This document shows, in pieces, positions 52,721-61,067 of a stretch of 64,000 nt of DNA (position 1 is its first letter; each line of letters begins with the position of its first letter). The DNA comes from Magnetospirillum sp. XM-1 (GTDB lineage: Bacteria > Pseudomonadota > Alphaproteobacteria > Rhodospirillales > Magnetospirillaceae). The DNA is taken from contig NZ_LN997848.1 of assembly GCF_001511835.1 (NCBI RefSeq), forward strand, positions 1,736,001 to 1,800,000, given 5' to 3'. Both the position numbers and the translations under genes were made by a program. The notes under the pieces are model-generated. The model was not told the origin of the DNA, searched no databases, and saw only the letters and a program-made list of their open reading frames with translations.

Positions 52721-54069
52721 ATCCCCAGCACCTCGCGCAGGATGGCCGAGGCGAAGCTCTGGTCGGTGAAGTAGCGGCTTTGGTCGCTCACCAGATAGTC
52801 GGAGATGGCGTCCAGATAGCCCTGCAACTCGTCGTCGCCCATGCCCTTGAGGTAGGCGTACAGCTCCTCGTTGGTGGCGAAGTCGCGGCGGTCGATGAAG
52901 CAGGTCTTGGGCACGTATTGGGTGATGTTGGGGACGCCCCAATAGATGGGGACGCAGCCGCCCATCATGCAGTCGAAGATCTTTTCGGTGATGCAGCCGG
53001 GCGTGTCGGAATTGTTTTCGTAGCAGATGGCGAACCGGTAGGGGTGCTGGATGGAGATCTTGTCCCGGTTGCTGATGGCGCCCCGGTAGGACGGGTAGTC
53101 CTCGGCCTTCCAGCCCGCGCCGTAGAACTCGAAATCCTCGGGATGGTGTTCCTCGAACCAGCGGATGATCGCCATGCGCTGGCTGTACAGCTCGTTGAAA
53201 TAGGGCCAGTACTTGGCGCTGTTGACCATGGTGCACAGCTTGGTCTTGGCGCCGGCGTCGAATTGCGGCCGCTCGGAGGGCAGCTCGCAATAGGCCACCG
53301 GCATCTTGAAGAACTTGGCCCCGTCCACCAGCGTGTCGTCGGGAAGGAAGACCTTGGCGAAGTGCTCGTGCACCGCCGAATCGCGGTTGCGGGCGATGAC
53401 CACCGCCGGTTCGTAGGCCAGCAGCACCGACCGGCCGATCTCGTCGCCTTCGGGCAGGGCGCGCATGGAATTGACGTTGAGGTAAAGGATCAGGTCCGAG
53501 GTCTCGGGCGGATTGACGTCGTGGGTGGCCAGATCGATGCCGCAGGCGGCCATGGCCTTGCGCAACGCCACCCAGTTGGAGATCGGCCAGTGGCTGAGAT
53601 AGGTGTCGGGCATCGGCGTGAAGATGCGGTTTTCCAGGAAGGGCCGGTCGGTGACCAGCGAGACCTTCCAGGGCGGCGAGGGGAACGGATGGCGGACCGC
53701 CTCCGGCTCTTGCCGGCGTTCCTCCAGCAGGGCGTCCAGGTCCGGCGCGGTGGCGCGGATGCCGGGATTGGCCACCAGCGCCTTCAGGTACTGGTCGACG
53801 GCCTCGCCCTTGCGGTCCACCGCCACCAGGGCCCGGGCGAACAGCACGTATTGCCAGTCGTTGAGGAGCTGGATCGACCCGGCGCGGGTCAGCAGGTGGA
53901 TGGCCGCGTCGGAATTACCCGCCTGATGGTGCAGCATGGCCATGATCACCAGGCTGCCGAAATGGCGGGGGTCCTGGTCCAGAATCTCGAAGCAGAGCTT
54001 CTGGGTGTCGAGGAAGCGCCCCTCGTGAAGGGCGGTTACGGCCTCGCCGAAGACTTGGGCGGCATCCAT
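52711..54069 (-). CDS. TPR-like domain fused to GT10 (fucosyltransferase-type) glycosyltransferase
   Basis: A 452-residue protein. The first ~125 residues are TPR-like helices (VFGEAVTALHEGRFLDTQKL...), and from about 135 a glycosyltransferase. The C-terminal segment AICYENNSDTPGCITEKIFDCMMGGCVPIYWG, core NNSDTPGCITEKIFD, is the signature of GT10 alpha-1,3-fucosyltransferases (ENS...Y(I/V)TEK). It likely transfers a GDP-sugar to a glycan in the cytoplasm. The GDP-sugar pathway gene pair next to it fits. Confidence 0.88.
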   Translation of the reverse strand: MDAAQVFGEAVTALHEGRFLDTQKLCFEILDQDPRHFGSLVIMAMLHHQAGNSDAAIHLLTRAGSIQLLNDWQYVLFARALVAVDRKGEAVDQYLKALVANPGIRATAPDLDALLEERRQEPEAVRHPFPSPPWKVSLVTDRPFLENRIFTPMPDTYLSHWPISNWVALRKAMAACGIDLATHDVNPPETSDLILYLNVNSMRALPEGDEIGRSVLLAYEPAVVIARNRDSAVHEHFAKVFLPDDTLVDGAKFFKMPVAYCELPSERPQFDAGAKTKLCTMVNSAKYWPYFNELYSQRMAIIRWFEEHHPEDFEFYGAGWKAEDYPSYRGAISNRDKISIQHPYRFAICYENNSDTPGCITEKIFDCMMGGCVPIYWGVPNITQYVPKTCFIDRRDFATNEELYAYLKGMGDDELQGYLDAISDYLVSDQSRYFTDQSFASAILREVLGMLR

Positions 54070-54096
54070 GCAGAGATACTCCAGTTCACCGCGCCG

Positions 54097-54729
54097 TCAT
54101 TTGGGCGCAAGAGGCTTGGCGGGGACTCCGACGGCGACGCATCCGTCGGGAATGTCACGGTTGACCACGGCGCCGGCGCCGATCTTGGCATGGGCTCCGA
54201 TGCGGACGTTGGGCAGCACCACCGCGCCCGAGCCGACATAGGCGTAGTCGCCCACCGTGACCGAGCCCAGCAGCCGGGACCCGGGAGCCAGCGAGACGAA
54301 ATCGCCCAGGCGGCATTCGTGATGGATGGTGGCGCCCAGGTTGATGGTGCAGCCGGTGCCCATGTGGACCTGGGGCATGATCACCGCGCCGCGCTGCACC
54401 ACCAGGCCGGGGCCGTGGGTGATGCGCGGCGAGACGTGGGCGTGGGGCGACAGCACGGTCAGGATGTTGTCGATGCCGTAATTGTCGAACAGCCGGGCGC
54501 GCAGCTGGGGCGGGTCCAGCATGATCAGGATCTTCATGCCGGGATGGCGCTTTCGCACCTCGGGCCAGTCCTCGTCGGCGCCCAGGCGCAGGAACTCGGC
54601 GGTATGGCAGGCGGGGTCGGGGTCGAAAAAGCCGACCAATCGCAGTTCGGGGACGGATTCAACCAGATCGGCCACGTCCCATTCGGCGGGCACCACCGCC
54701 ACATCGGTTCGCCTGATCTGCCCGTTCAT
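54097..54729 (-). CDS. PglD/NeuD-like sugar O/N-acyltransferase
   Basis: A 210-residue protein. Residues ~1-80 are a Rossmann-like part (GFFDPDPACHTAEFL), and the rest is a left-handed beta-helix of hexapeptide repeats (VVQRGAVIMPQVHMGTGCTINLGATIHHEC, then YVGSGAVVLPNVRIG). The ending GVPAKPL is typical of these transferases. It acetylates an amino or hydroxyl sugar. ATG 54729 is used; a GTG at 54753 is possible. Confidence 0.87.
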   Translation of the reverse strand: MNGQIRRTDVAVVPAEWDVADLVESVPELRLVGFFDPDPACHTAEFLRLGADEDWPEVRKRHPGMKILIMLDPPQLRARLFDNYGIDNILTVLSPHAHVSPRITHGPGLVVQRGAVIMPQVHMGTGCTINLGATIHHECRLGDFVSLAPGSRLLGSVTVGDYAYVGSGAVVLPNVRIGAHAKIGAGAVVNRDIPDGCVAVGVPAKPLAPK

Positions 54730-54755
54730 TCCCTCTTCCCCCGCCCCGATCACCC

Positions 54756-55664
54756 CTATGCGTCCCCGTCGTCGTGACAGACCACCACTTCTTCGGCCTG
54801 ATGCAGGCTGGCGTGCAGGGTTTCGATGCAATCCAGCAGCCCCTGGCCGAAATCGATGCTGGGGTTGCGCACCAGCTTCTTTCCCAGGGTGGGATGGAAG
54901 TGGTAGGGCGTCATGGTGTAGTGGCCCTTGTACTCGCCGCCGTCCAGCCGCACGTCGATCTCACCGTCCAGGATCTCGGCGATCATGAAGAGCAGCTTGC
55001 GGTAGCTGAAGCGCTCAAGCCCGGTCAGGATGAAGGTCTCGTTGCGGCCCCAATCGGCCAGCACGTCCACCGAAAGCCCGGCGGCGTCGGCGGCGTGGAT
55101 GTATTCCCGCTCTTCCGTGCCGTCGCCGGGGAAGACCAGCTTGCCCTCGGTCAGCGCCTGATGCAGCAGGCGGTAGATGCGGTTGGAGGTGTCGGCGCGC
55201 GCCCCGTAGACCGAGCCGTAGCGCAAGATGGTGTAGTCCAGGCCGTAATGCTGCTGGTAGAGCTCGATCACCTTTTCCGAGGCCCGCTTGGACGTGCCGT
55301 AGAAGGCTCCCCGGTTGGACAGGGCATAAGCCGAGCTGGCGTAGACGAAGCGCTCGACCTTGGACTGGCGGGCGGCCTCCAGCACGTTGGCGTTGCCGAT
55401 GATGTTCACTTCGAGGAATTCGGTGGGGTGGCTGACCGACAGCTCCACATTGGCGGCGCCGGCCAGGTTGTAGACCACCTGGCAGCCGTCCACCGCCTTG
55501 GCGACCTCGGCGCGGTCCAGGATGTCGCCGCGGACGAAGGGCAGGTCCGGGCGATAGGGCGAGGGGGTGCGGTCGAAGATCACCACGTCGTGCCCGCGGT
55601 CGACCAGCGCGTCCACCACGTAGCTGCCGAGGAAGCCGGAGCCGCCGAAGACGATGGTCCGCAT
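54756..55664 (-). CDS. NAD-dependent nucleotide-sugar epimerase/dehydratase
   Basis: A 302-residue extended SDR: GGSGFLGSYVVDAL (nucleotide binding), VYNLAGAANVELS, catalytic YGTSK near residue 137 and RYGSVYGARAD. Family members change C4/C5 stereochemistry or dehydrate nucleotide sugars. The true start ATG 55664 lies two bases after the dehydrogenase stop. A long upstream frame is out of register with that gene and is ignored. Confidence 0.88.
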   Translation of the reverse strand: MRTIVFGGSGFLGSYVVDALVDRGHDVVIFDRTPSPYRPDLPFVRGDILDRAEVAKAVDGCQVVYNLAGAANVELSVSHPTEFLEVNIIGNANVLEAARQSKVERFVYASSAYALSNRGAFYGTSKRASEKVIELYQQHYGLDYTILRYGSVYGARADTSNRIYRLLHQALTEGKLVFPGDGTEEREYIHAADAAGLSVDVLADWGRNETFILTGLERFSYRKLLFMIAEILDGEIDVRLDGGEYKGHYTMTPYHFHPTLGKKLVRNPSIDFGQGLLDCIETLHASLHQAEEVVVCHDDGDA

Positions 55665-55666
55665 GG

Positions 55667-56596
55667 CTATTCTCCGTGGAAGGCGCGAAGGTGGGCGATG
55701 GCCGAACGTCCCATGGCCAGCACCGCCTCGGCGGCGTTGCCGCCGATATGGGCGGTGGCCACCAGATTGGGCAGCGCCAGGAAGTCCAGGTCGGCGGGCG
55801 GCTCGCTCTCGAAGACGTCGAGCGCCGCCGCGCCGATGGTCCCGTTGATCAGGGCCGCCTTGAGGGCCGCCTGATCCACCACCTCGCCACGGCAGGCGTT
55901 GATCAGGATGGCGTCGTTCTTCATCCGGGCCAGCCGCGCCGCGTCCACCATCTGGTTGGTCTGGTCGGTGAGGGGGACGTGCAGGGTCACCACATCGGCC
56001 TCGGCGAACAGGGTGTCCTTGTCCACCATGACGATGCCGTTCTCGCGGGCGTAGTCGTCCATGGGCAGGATGTCGTTGGCCAGCACCCGGCAATGCAGCG
56101 GCTCCAGCAGCCGGGCGACCTCGCGGCCGGTATAGCCCAGGCCGACGATGCCCACCGTGCGGCCCGACAGCTGCACGCCGCCGTTCTTCTCCCACGCCCC
56201 GCCGCGCAGCAGGGTCGAGGTGCGGAAGACGTTGCGGCACAGGCCAAGCATGAAGCACAGCACCAGCTCGGCCACCGAGCGGCGGTTGACGCCGCCGGTC
56301 CAGCCGATGGCGATGCCGCGTTCCTTGCAGGCGGCGACGTCGATGTTGTCGAGCCCGACCCCGTACTTGGCGACCATCCGCAGTTGGGGGCAGGAATCGA
56401 GCAGGGCGGAATCCACCTTTTCCAGCCCCACCACCAGGGCGTCGGCCCCCCTGGCGTAATCGGCCAGGGCGGCCCCGTCCAGCCGGCGGCCGTCAAGGTT
56501 GAGCACCGCCCCCGGAAACAGGCCCAGCAGCTCGGCCCGTAGGACCGGATGCTGGGAGAAGGAGGGCGAGGTCACCTTGACGACGGGCCGGGTCAT
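55667..56596 (-). CDS. D-isomer-specific 2-hydroxyacid dehydrogenase (phosphoglycerate dehydrogenase-like)
   Basis: A 309-residue enzyme with the NAD-binding motif VGIVGLGYTGREVA near residue 148 and the catalytic triad Arg in NACRGEVVDQ, Glu in ALDVFESEPP and His in VATAHIGGNAAE. It could oxidise or reduce a 2-hydroxyacid intermediate of sugar synthesis; serine synthesis is less likely in this setting. It ends two bases before the epimerase start. Confidence 0.88.
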   Translation of the reverse strand: MTRPVVKVTSPSFSQHPVLRAELLGLFPGAVLNLDGRRLDGAALADYARGADALVVGLEKVDSALLDSCPQLRMVAKYGVGLDNIDVAACKERGIAIGWTGGVNRRSVAELVLCFMLGLCRNVFRTSTLLRGGAWEKNGGVQLSGRTVGIVGLGYTGREVARLLEPLHCRVLANDILPMDDYARENGIVMVDKDTLFAEADVVTLHVPLTDQTNQMVDAARLARMKNDAILINACRGEVVDQAALKAALINGTIGAAALDVFESEPPADLDFLALPNLVATAHIGGNAAEAVLAMGRSAIAHLRAFHGE

Positions 56597-56603
56597 CCGG
56601 TCC

Positions 56604-57551
56604 TCACACGCTCTTGGCGGCCAGGGCCTTGGCGGCCGCGATGATGTCGGGCGTGTCGAAGCCGTACTTGGCGTGCAGCTGGTCGCGGTTGCCGTTGGAC
56701 ACCTCGAAGCCGTTCTTGATGCCCAGACGCTTGAAGGGGCGCAACTGCCCGGCCTCGGCCATGGCTTCCAGCACGCCGCTGCCGATGCCGCCTTCCAGCA
56801 TCTGCTCCTCGACGCTGAGGACGGAGCGGTAGCCGGCCAGCACGTCCACCAGCCCGGCGGGCAGCGGCTTGATGGCGTAGAGGTCGACGACGCCGGCCGA
56901 GATGCCCTCGGCGGCCAGCATCTCCTGGACCTTCAGCGCCTTATGGGTGAGGTAGCCGCAGGTCAGCAGGCAGACGTCCTTGCCCTGGCGCAGATGGCCG
57001 AAGCCCTTCAGCAGGTCCTGGCGCGACATGGTCTCGCCGTAAAGGGCCGGCATGGGCAGGCGTTCCAGGCGGATGTAGCGCAGCTCGGGCTTTTCCACCA
57101 CCAGCTCGGCCAGCGCGGTGGCGACGGTGGCGTCGGCGGGCGACCACACTTCCATGTGGTTCAGCGCCTTGGTGCAGGCCACGTCCTCGGGCGTGAAGTG
57201 GGTCAGCGTGGCGTGGTCGTAGCCCAGGCCGACACCGACGCCGACGAAGGCGATCTTCAGGTGCATGGTGGTCACCACCGCCTTGATCTGCTCGTAGCAG
57301 CGCGACGTCAGGAACGGCGCCATGGCGTAGAGGATGACCTGCTTGCCTTCGATGGCCAGGCCGGAGCCGATGGCCACCATGTTCTGCTCGGCAATGCCGG
57401 TATGGACGAATTGCTGCGGCAGATCCTCGCGGAAACGGTCGAGGGCCTGGGCGCCGAAATCGGCCGACAGGAACATCAGGTCAGGAGTCTTCTTGGCCGC
57501 GTCATAGATGTAATCGATGAACGCGTCGCGCATCAGTTGGGGCTTGGCCAT
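56604..57551 (-). CDS. Transketolase, C-terminal subunit
   Basis: A 315-residue protein carrying the pyrimidine-binding and C-terminal domains: FVHTGIAEQNMVAIGSGLA with the catalytic Glu, GLGYDHATLTHFTPEDVA and GKDVCLLTCGYLTHKAL. Split transketolases such as this occur in sugar gene clusters. Its partner N-terminal subunit is encoded 12 bases upstream. Start ATG 57551 (MAKPQLMRDAF). Confidence 0.9.
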   Translation of the reverse strand: MAKPQLMRDAFIDYIYDAAKKTPDLMFLSADFGAQALDRFREDLPQQFVHTGIAEQNMVAIGSGLAIEGKQVILYAMAPFLTSRCYEQIKAVVTTMHLKIAFVGVGVGLGYDHATLTHFTPEDVACTKALNHMEVWSPADATVATALAELVVEKPELRYIRLERLPMPALYGETMSRQDLLKGFGHLRQGKDVCLLTCGYLTHKALKVQEMLAAEGISAGVVDLYAIKPLPAGLVDVLAGYRSVLSVEEQMLEGGIGSGVLEAMAEAGQLRPFKRLGIKNGFEVSNGNRDQLHAKYGFDTPDIIAAAKALAAKSV

Positions 57552-57563
57552 GACCTGGGATCC

Positions 57564-58412
57564 TCAGTCGACGATGCAATTGACGGCCAGCTCGCGGCGG
57601 GCCAGTTCGGTCTGTTCGGGGCTGGGCATGCGGTTGTGCCAGACGGCTTCGCCTTCCATGAAGGAGACGCCCTTGCCCTTGGTGGTGTTGGAGATGATCA
57701 CCAGCGGCTTGCCGCCGGTCTGGCCGATGCGGGCGAAGGCGCCGAGCAGGCTGGTGTAGGAGTGGCCGTTGGCCGAGGCCACCTCCCAGCCGAAGCTGCG
57801 CCACTTGGCCTCCAAATCACCGAGACGCAGCAGGTCCTCGGTGCGTCCCAGCATGCACAGCTGGTTGCGGTCGACGATGGCCACCAGCCGGTCGAGCTGG
57901 TGATGGGCGGCGAACATGGCGCTTTCCCAGATGGAGCCCTCGTAGTTCTCGCCGTCGCCCAGGATGACGAACACCTTGTTGTCGCGGCCGTCCTGGCGGG
58001 CGGCCAGGGCCATGCCGCAGCCCATGCCCAGGCCGTGGCCCAGCGAGCCCGAGATGCCCTCGATGCCGGGGATGCGGTAATCGGCGTAGATGCCCAGGAT
58101 TCCGCCCAGCTGGGTGTAGCGCTCCAGCTCCTCCTTGGGGAAGAAGTCGAGATCGGCCAGGATCGGATACTGGGACATGGCCGCATGCCCCTTGCTGATC
58201 AGGATGCGGTCGCGATCGGGCGCCTTGGGGTTGCCGCGGGTGACGCGGGCCACGCCGGCGTAGTACAGGCAGACCAGGACCTCGGCGATGGAGAAGCTGG
58301 ACGGCAGATGGCCCGCCTGCTGCTTGACGACCATTTCAAACATGGTCTGGCGCAGCCACTGCGACTTCGCGATGAGGTCGGCCACGTCAACTTTCCTGGG
58401 ATCGAAAGCCAT
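57564..58412 (-). CDS. Transketolase, N-terminal (ThDP-binding) subunit
   Basis: A 282-residue subunit: ISKGHAAMSQYPILA, GSLGHGLGMGCGMALA and the ThDP motif GDGENYEGSIWE with IVDRNQ about 28 residues on. It makes a two-chain enzyme with the next gene that moves two-carbon units, or condenses keto-sugar precursors. AGGGAAA precedes ATG 58412; the longer upstream frame lies in the radical SAM gene. Confidence 0.9.
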   Translation of the reverse strand: MAFDPRKVDVADLIAKSQWLRQTMFEMVVKQQAGHLPSSFSIAEVLVCLYYAGVARVTRGNPKAPDRDRILISKGHAAMSQYPILADLDFFPKEELERYTQLGGILGIYADYRIPGIEGISGSLGHGLGMGCGMALAARQDGRDNKVFVILGDGENYEGSIWESAMFAAHHQLDRLVAIVDRNQLCMLGRTEDLLRLGDLEAKWRSFGWEVASANGHSYTSLLGAFARIGQTGGKPLVIISNTTKGKGVSFMEGEAVWHNRMPSPEQTELARRELAVNCIVD

Positions 58413-58453
58413 TTGCTGTTTCCCTGCAAGGGGTGGGAATGGTGGGGAGAGCG

Positions 58454-59956
58454 CTATTCGGCGGCTTGAGGTTCGAGTAGCTGGCGGCGCAGCGGGATCG
58501 AGCACATCCGCTTGATGTGATCGACCTCCGCCTGGCCGAACTTCTCGGCGATCATGTCGAGATAGGGCTGGTGGGTGTAATAGGTCATGAACGCCTTGTC
58601 CCGGAACTCCAGGATCTGGGCGGCGGTGAGATGGCGGTTGCGCAGCGGCCGGCACTTGTAGCCGTGCTGCGAGAAGTCGTCCCAGGTCTCGGGCAGCTCG
58701 ATGCCGCCGGCGATGGCGTCGCGATAGAGCTGCGAGCCGGGATAGGCCATGGCCGAGTAGAAGTTGATGAACTCGCAGTTCAGCTCCAGCGCCAGGTCCA
58801 AGGTGGCCTGCATGCGCTCGATGGTGTCGTCGGGCAGGCCGAAGATGTAGTTGCCGATGATGTGGATGCCGGCCGCCTGGATGCGCCGCACCACGTCGAT
58901 GATGTCCTGGTTGGTGTACTTCTTGGCGGCGCCGTCGCGGACCTCGCCGCTGGCGCTTTCGATGCCCAGGCACAGCCAGTTGACGCCGCCCGCCTTCAGG
59001 ATGGGCAGGATCTCGTCGTCCACCGTGTCGACGCGGGCATAGGCCCAGATGTTCACCTTGTAGGGCTTTTCCGCCAGCATCTGGCAGATGCCAATCACGT
59101 GGGCACGGTTCAGCACGAACATCTCGTCGCTGATCTTGATGTTGTAGACCCCGTAGGTCTTCACCAGATGGTCGATTTCCTCGACCACCTTGGCGGGGCT
59201 CCACATGCGGTAGGACGACTTGCCGAAGGGCGCGTTGATGCAGCAGAAATTGCACTTGTAGGGGCAGCCCAGCGACGTGTGGATCGAGGCGTAGGGCGCC
59301 CGGCGCTCGATATGGCCGAAGCTGTGCCAGTTGTGCGCCCGGTAGCGGTCCATGGGCAAAAGGTCCCAGGCCACGCCCGGCAGTTCGGTGTCCAGGTCGC
59401 GGATCAGCGGCTCGGCCGAGGTCGGCGCCACGATGCGCTCGCCGTCACGCCACCACAGGCTGGGAATGGCGGCAAACGCGTTGGAACCGCCGTCCTTCAG
59501 CGCCTGGGCGGTCTTGAAGATGGTAATGGGGCCTTCCAGGTCGCAGACGAAGTCCACGGCCTCTTCGCGCATGGTCATTTCCGGCAGGGCCGCCGGGTGG
59601 GTGCCCACCATCATGATCGGCAGGTCGGGCTTTAAGGCCTTGATCTGGCGCGCGATGCGTCCGGCGGCGCCCATGTTCTGGGTCGAGGCCGAGGGCTGCT
59701 GGCCATAGACCACCACCACCACCAGCCGGGCGTCGTACTCGTTGACCGCCGTCCGGGCGGTCTCCTCGGCGCTGGCCCGCATGGCCGGGGCGTCGAAGAT
59801 GGCGGGGACCATCCCCTTGTTGCGCACATAGGTGGCGTAGAGGCCGGCGAACAGCGGGGGCTCGAGGGCGGCGAATTCGTCGGCCAGACCCTGGTAGATC
59901 TTCTTCGCATCACCGGGATGGACGAAGAGAATGTCGACTGTCTTTGCCTGCGCCAT
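58454..59956 (-). CDS. B12-binding-type radical SAM protein
   Basis: A 500-residue protein. Residues ~1-180 are an N-terminal Rossmann-like domain of the cobalamin-binding class (VDILFVHPGDAKKIYQGL, IMMVGTHPAALPE). The radical SAM core has CPYKCNFC (C-x3-C-x2-C) near residue 235, with LGIESASGEV and GNYIFGLPDDTIERM. Relatives C-methylate unactivated carbons, carry out ring chemistry or transfer groups. In a sugar cluster this suggests C-methyl or branched sugar formation. Start ATG 59956 is used; 59974 is an alternative. Confidence 0.88.
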   Translation of the reverse strand: MAQAKTVDILFVHPGDAKKIYQGLADEFAALEPPLFAGLYATYVRNKGMVPAIFDAPAMRASAEETARTAVNEYDARLVVVVVYGQQPSASTQNMGAAGRIARQIKALKPDLPIMMVGTHPAALPEMTMREEAVDFVCDLEGPITIFKTAQALKDGGSNAFAAIPSLWWRDGERIVAPTSAEPLIRDLDTELPGVAWDLLPMDRYRAHNWHSFGHIERRAPYASIHTSLGCPYKCNFCCINAPFGKSSYRMWSPAKVVEEIDHLVKTYGVYNIKISDEMFVLNRAHVIGICQMLAEKPYKVNIWAYARVDTVDDEILPILKAGGVNWLCLGIESASGEVRDGAAKKYTNQDIIDVVRRIQAAGIHIIGNYIFGLPDDTIERMQATLDLALELNCEFINFYSAMAYPGSQLYRDAIAGGIELPETWDDFSQHGYKCRPLRNRHLTAAQILEFRDKAFMTYYTHQPYLDMIAEKFGQAEVDHIKRMCSIPLRRQLLEPQAAE

Positions 59957-60063
59957 GTTCGTTTCTCTTTCCACAATGGCGTGTCGGCGGCCGACGCGCG
60001 GGTCCGGCGTAGCACGCGGAAAACCGCCACATTATGGGACTTTATTGGTAAAGGAAGTTTTAT

Positions 60064-60092
60064 CCCGGCGGCGGTGTCCTCCCACCGCCGGG
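60064..60092. terminator. Hairpin at the end of the epimerase transcription unit
   Basis: CCCGGCGG (60064-60071) and CCGCCGGG (60085-60092) pair perfectly, with CGG/TG extras inside. It lies just past the epimerase stop in the leftward direction and is followed by ATAAAACTT, not a T-run. The gap beyond (to 59957) is AT-richer and should hold the promoter for the radical SAM/transketolase operon. Confidence 0.5.
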
Positions 60093-60101
60093 CCTTGGTC
60101 C

Positions 60102-61040
60102 TCAGACGTTGCCGTAGACCGCGTTGCGGATCATCCGGAAGCCCTTGACCAGTTCCTTGATGCCGTCGTCCAGGGAATGGGCCGGATGCCAGCCGGTGCC
60201 CTCGATCTTGGCGTTGGAGACGATGTAGTCGCGCTTGTCCATGTCCTCGCCGATGGGCGCCTCGACGGCGACGAATTCCGGCACGTGGCGGCGGATGCGC
60301 TCGGCCAGCTGGATCTTGGACAGGTTGGCGTCGGACAGGCCGACGTTATAGGCCTGGTTGCGCATGGTCTCGAAATTGTCGAGCCCGTGCATGAAGGCCC
60401 GCGTCACGTCGCGGATGTGGATGTAATTGCGGATGAAGTGCCCCTCGAACAGCACCACCGCCCGGTCGTTGACCGCCCGGTGGACGAAGTCGTTGACCAG
60501 GAGGTCGATGCGCATGCGCGGCGCCATGCCGAACACGGTGGCCAGCCGGAAGCTGATGGCGTTGCCGCGGTCGAGCAGCGCCTTCTCCACCTCGACCTTG
60601 TGGACGCCGTAGAGGGAAATGGGGCGTAGCGGCGTTTCCTCGGTGCATTCCTTGCCCGCCTCGCCGATGCCGTAGCCGGAATTGGTGATGGGCATCAGGA
60701 CGCGCTGCTCCTTGGACAGCAGCTTGAACAGATTGATCTGGCCGTCCAGGTTGAGCGAGGTGGCGCCGATGGGGTCCTGGTTGCACAGCGGCGCGCCCAC
60801 CAGCGCGGCCAGCGGAATCACCACGTCCGTGCCGGCCAGCAGCTTCTTCAAGAGCGCCTGGTCGCGGGCGTCGCCCTTGACGACGTCGAAATTGGGGTTG
60901 GCGCAGCAATGGGCCAGCGAGTTCTGCTTGAACATGAAATTGTCGAGCACGGTCACCTTGTGGCCGGCGGCAAGCAGTTCGGGGACCATGATCGAGCCGA
61001 GATAGCCGGCTCCGCCGGTCACCAGGATGTTGTGGGTCAT
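60102..61040 (-). CDS. NAD-dependent nucleotide-sugar epimerase/dehydratase
   Basis: A 312-residue extended SDR: LVTGGAGYLGSIMVPEL, VIPLAALVGAPLCNQDP, active-site YGVHK near residue 145 and FRLATVFGMAPRMR. The variant sequence after the Rossmann motif (CNQDPIGATSLNLDGQINLF) resembles epimerases found in capsule loci of proteobacteria. Substrate unknown. Start ATG 61040 follows the methyltransferase by 27 bases. Confidence 0.88.
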   Translation of the reverse strand: MTHNILVTGGAGYLGSIMVPELLAAGHKVTVLDNFMFKQNSLAHCCANPNFDVVKGDARDQALLKKLLAGTDVVIPLAALVGAPLCNQDPIGATSLNLDGQINLFKLLSKEQRVLMPITNSGYGIGEAGKECTEETPLRPISLYGVHKVEVEKALLDRGNAISFRLATVFGMAPRMRIDLLVNDFVHRAVNDRAVVLFEGHFIRNYIHIRDVTRAFMHGLDNFETMRNQAYNVGLSDANLSKIQLAERIRRHVPEFVAVEAPIGEDMDKRDYIVSNAKIEGTGWHPAHSLDDGIKELVKGFRMIRNAVYGNV

Positions 61041-61067
61041 TTCGTCGAATTCTCCGTGTATCTCGGT

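Noticed and set aside
56499..58469. 656-codon plus-strand frame opposite the transketolase genes
   Set aside because: Antisense shadow; rich in Gly, Gln, Val and His with no domain, while the minus strand encodes two clear transketolase subunits.
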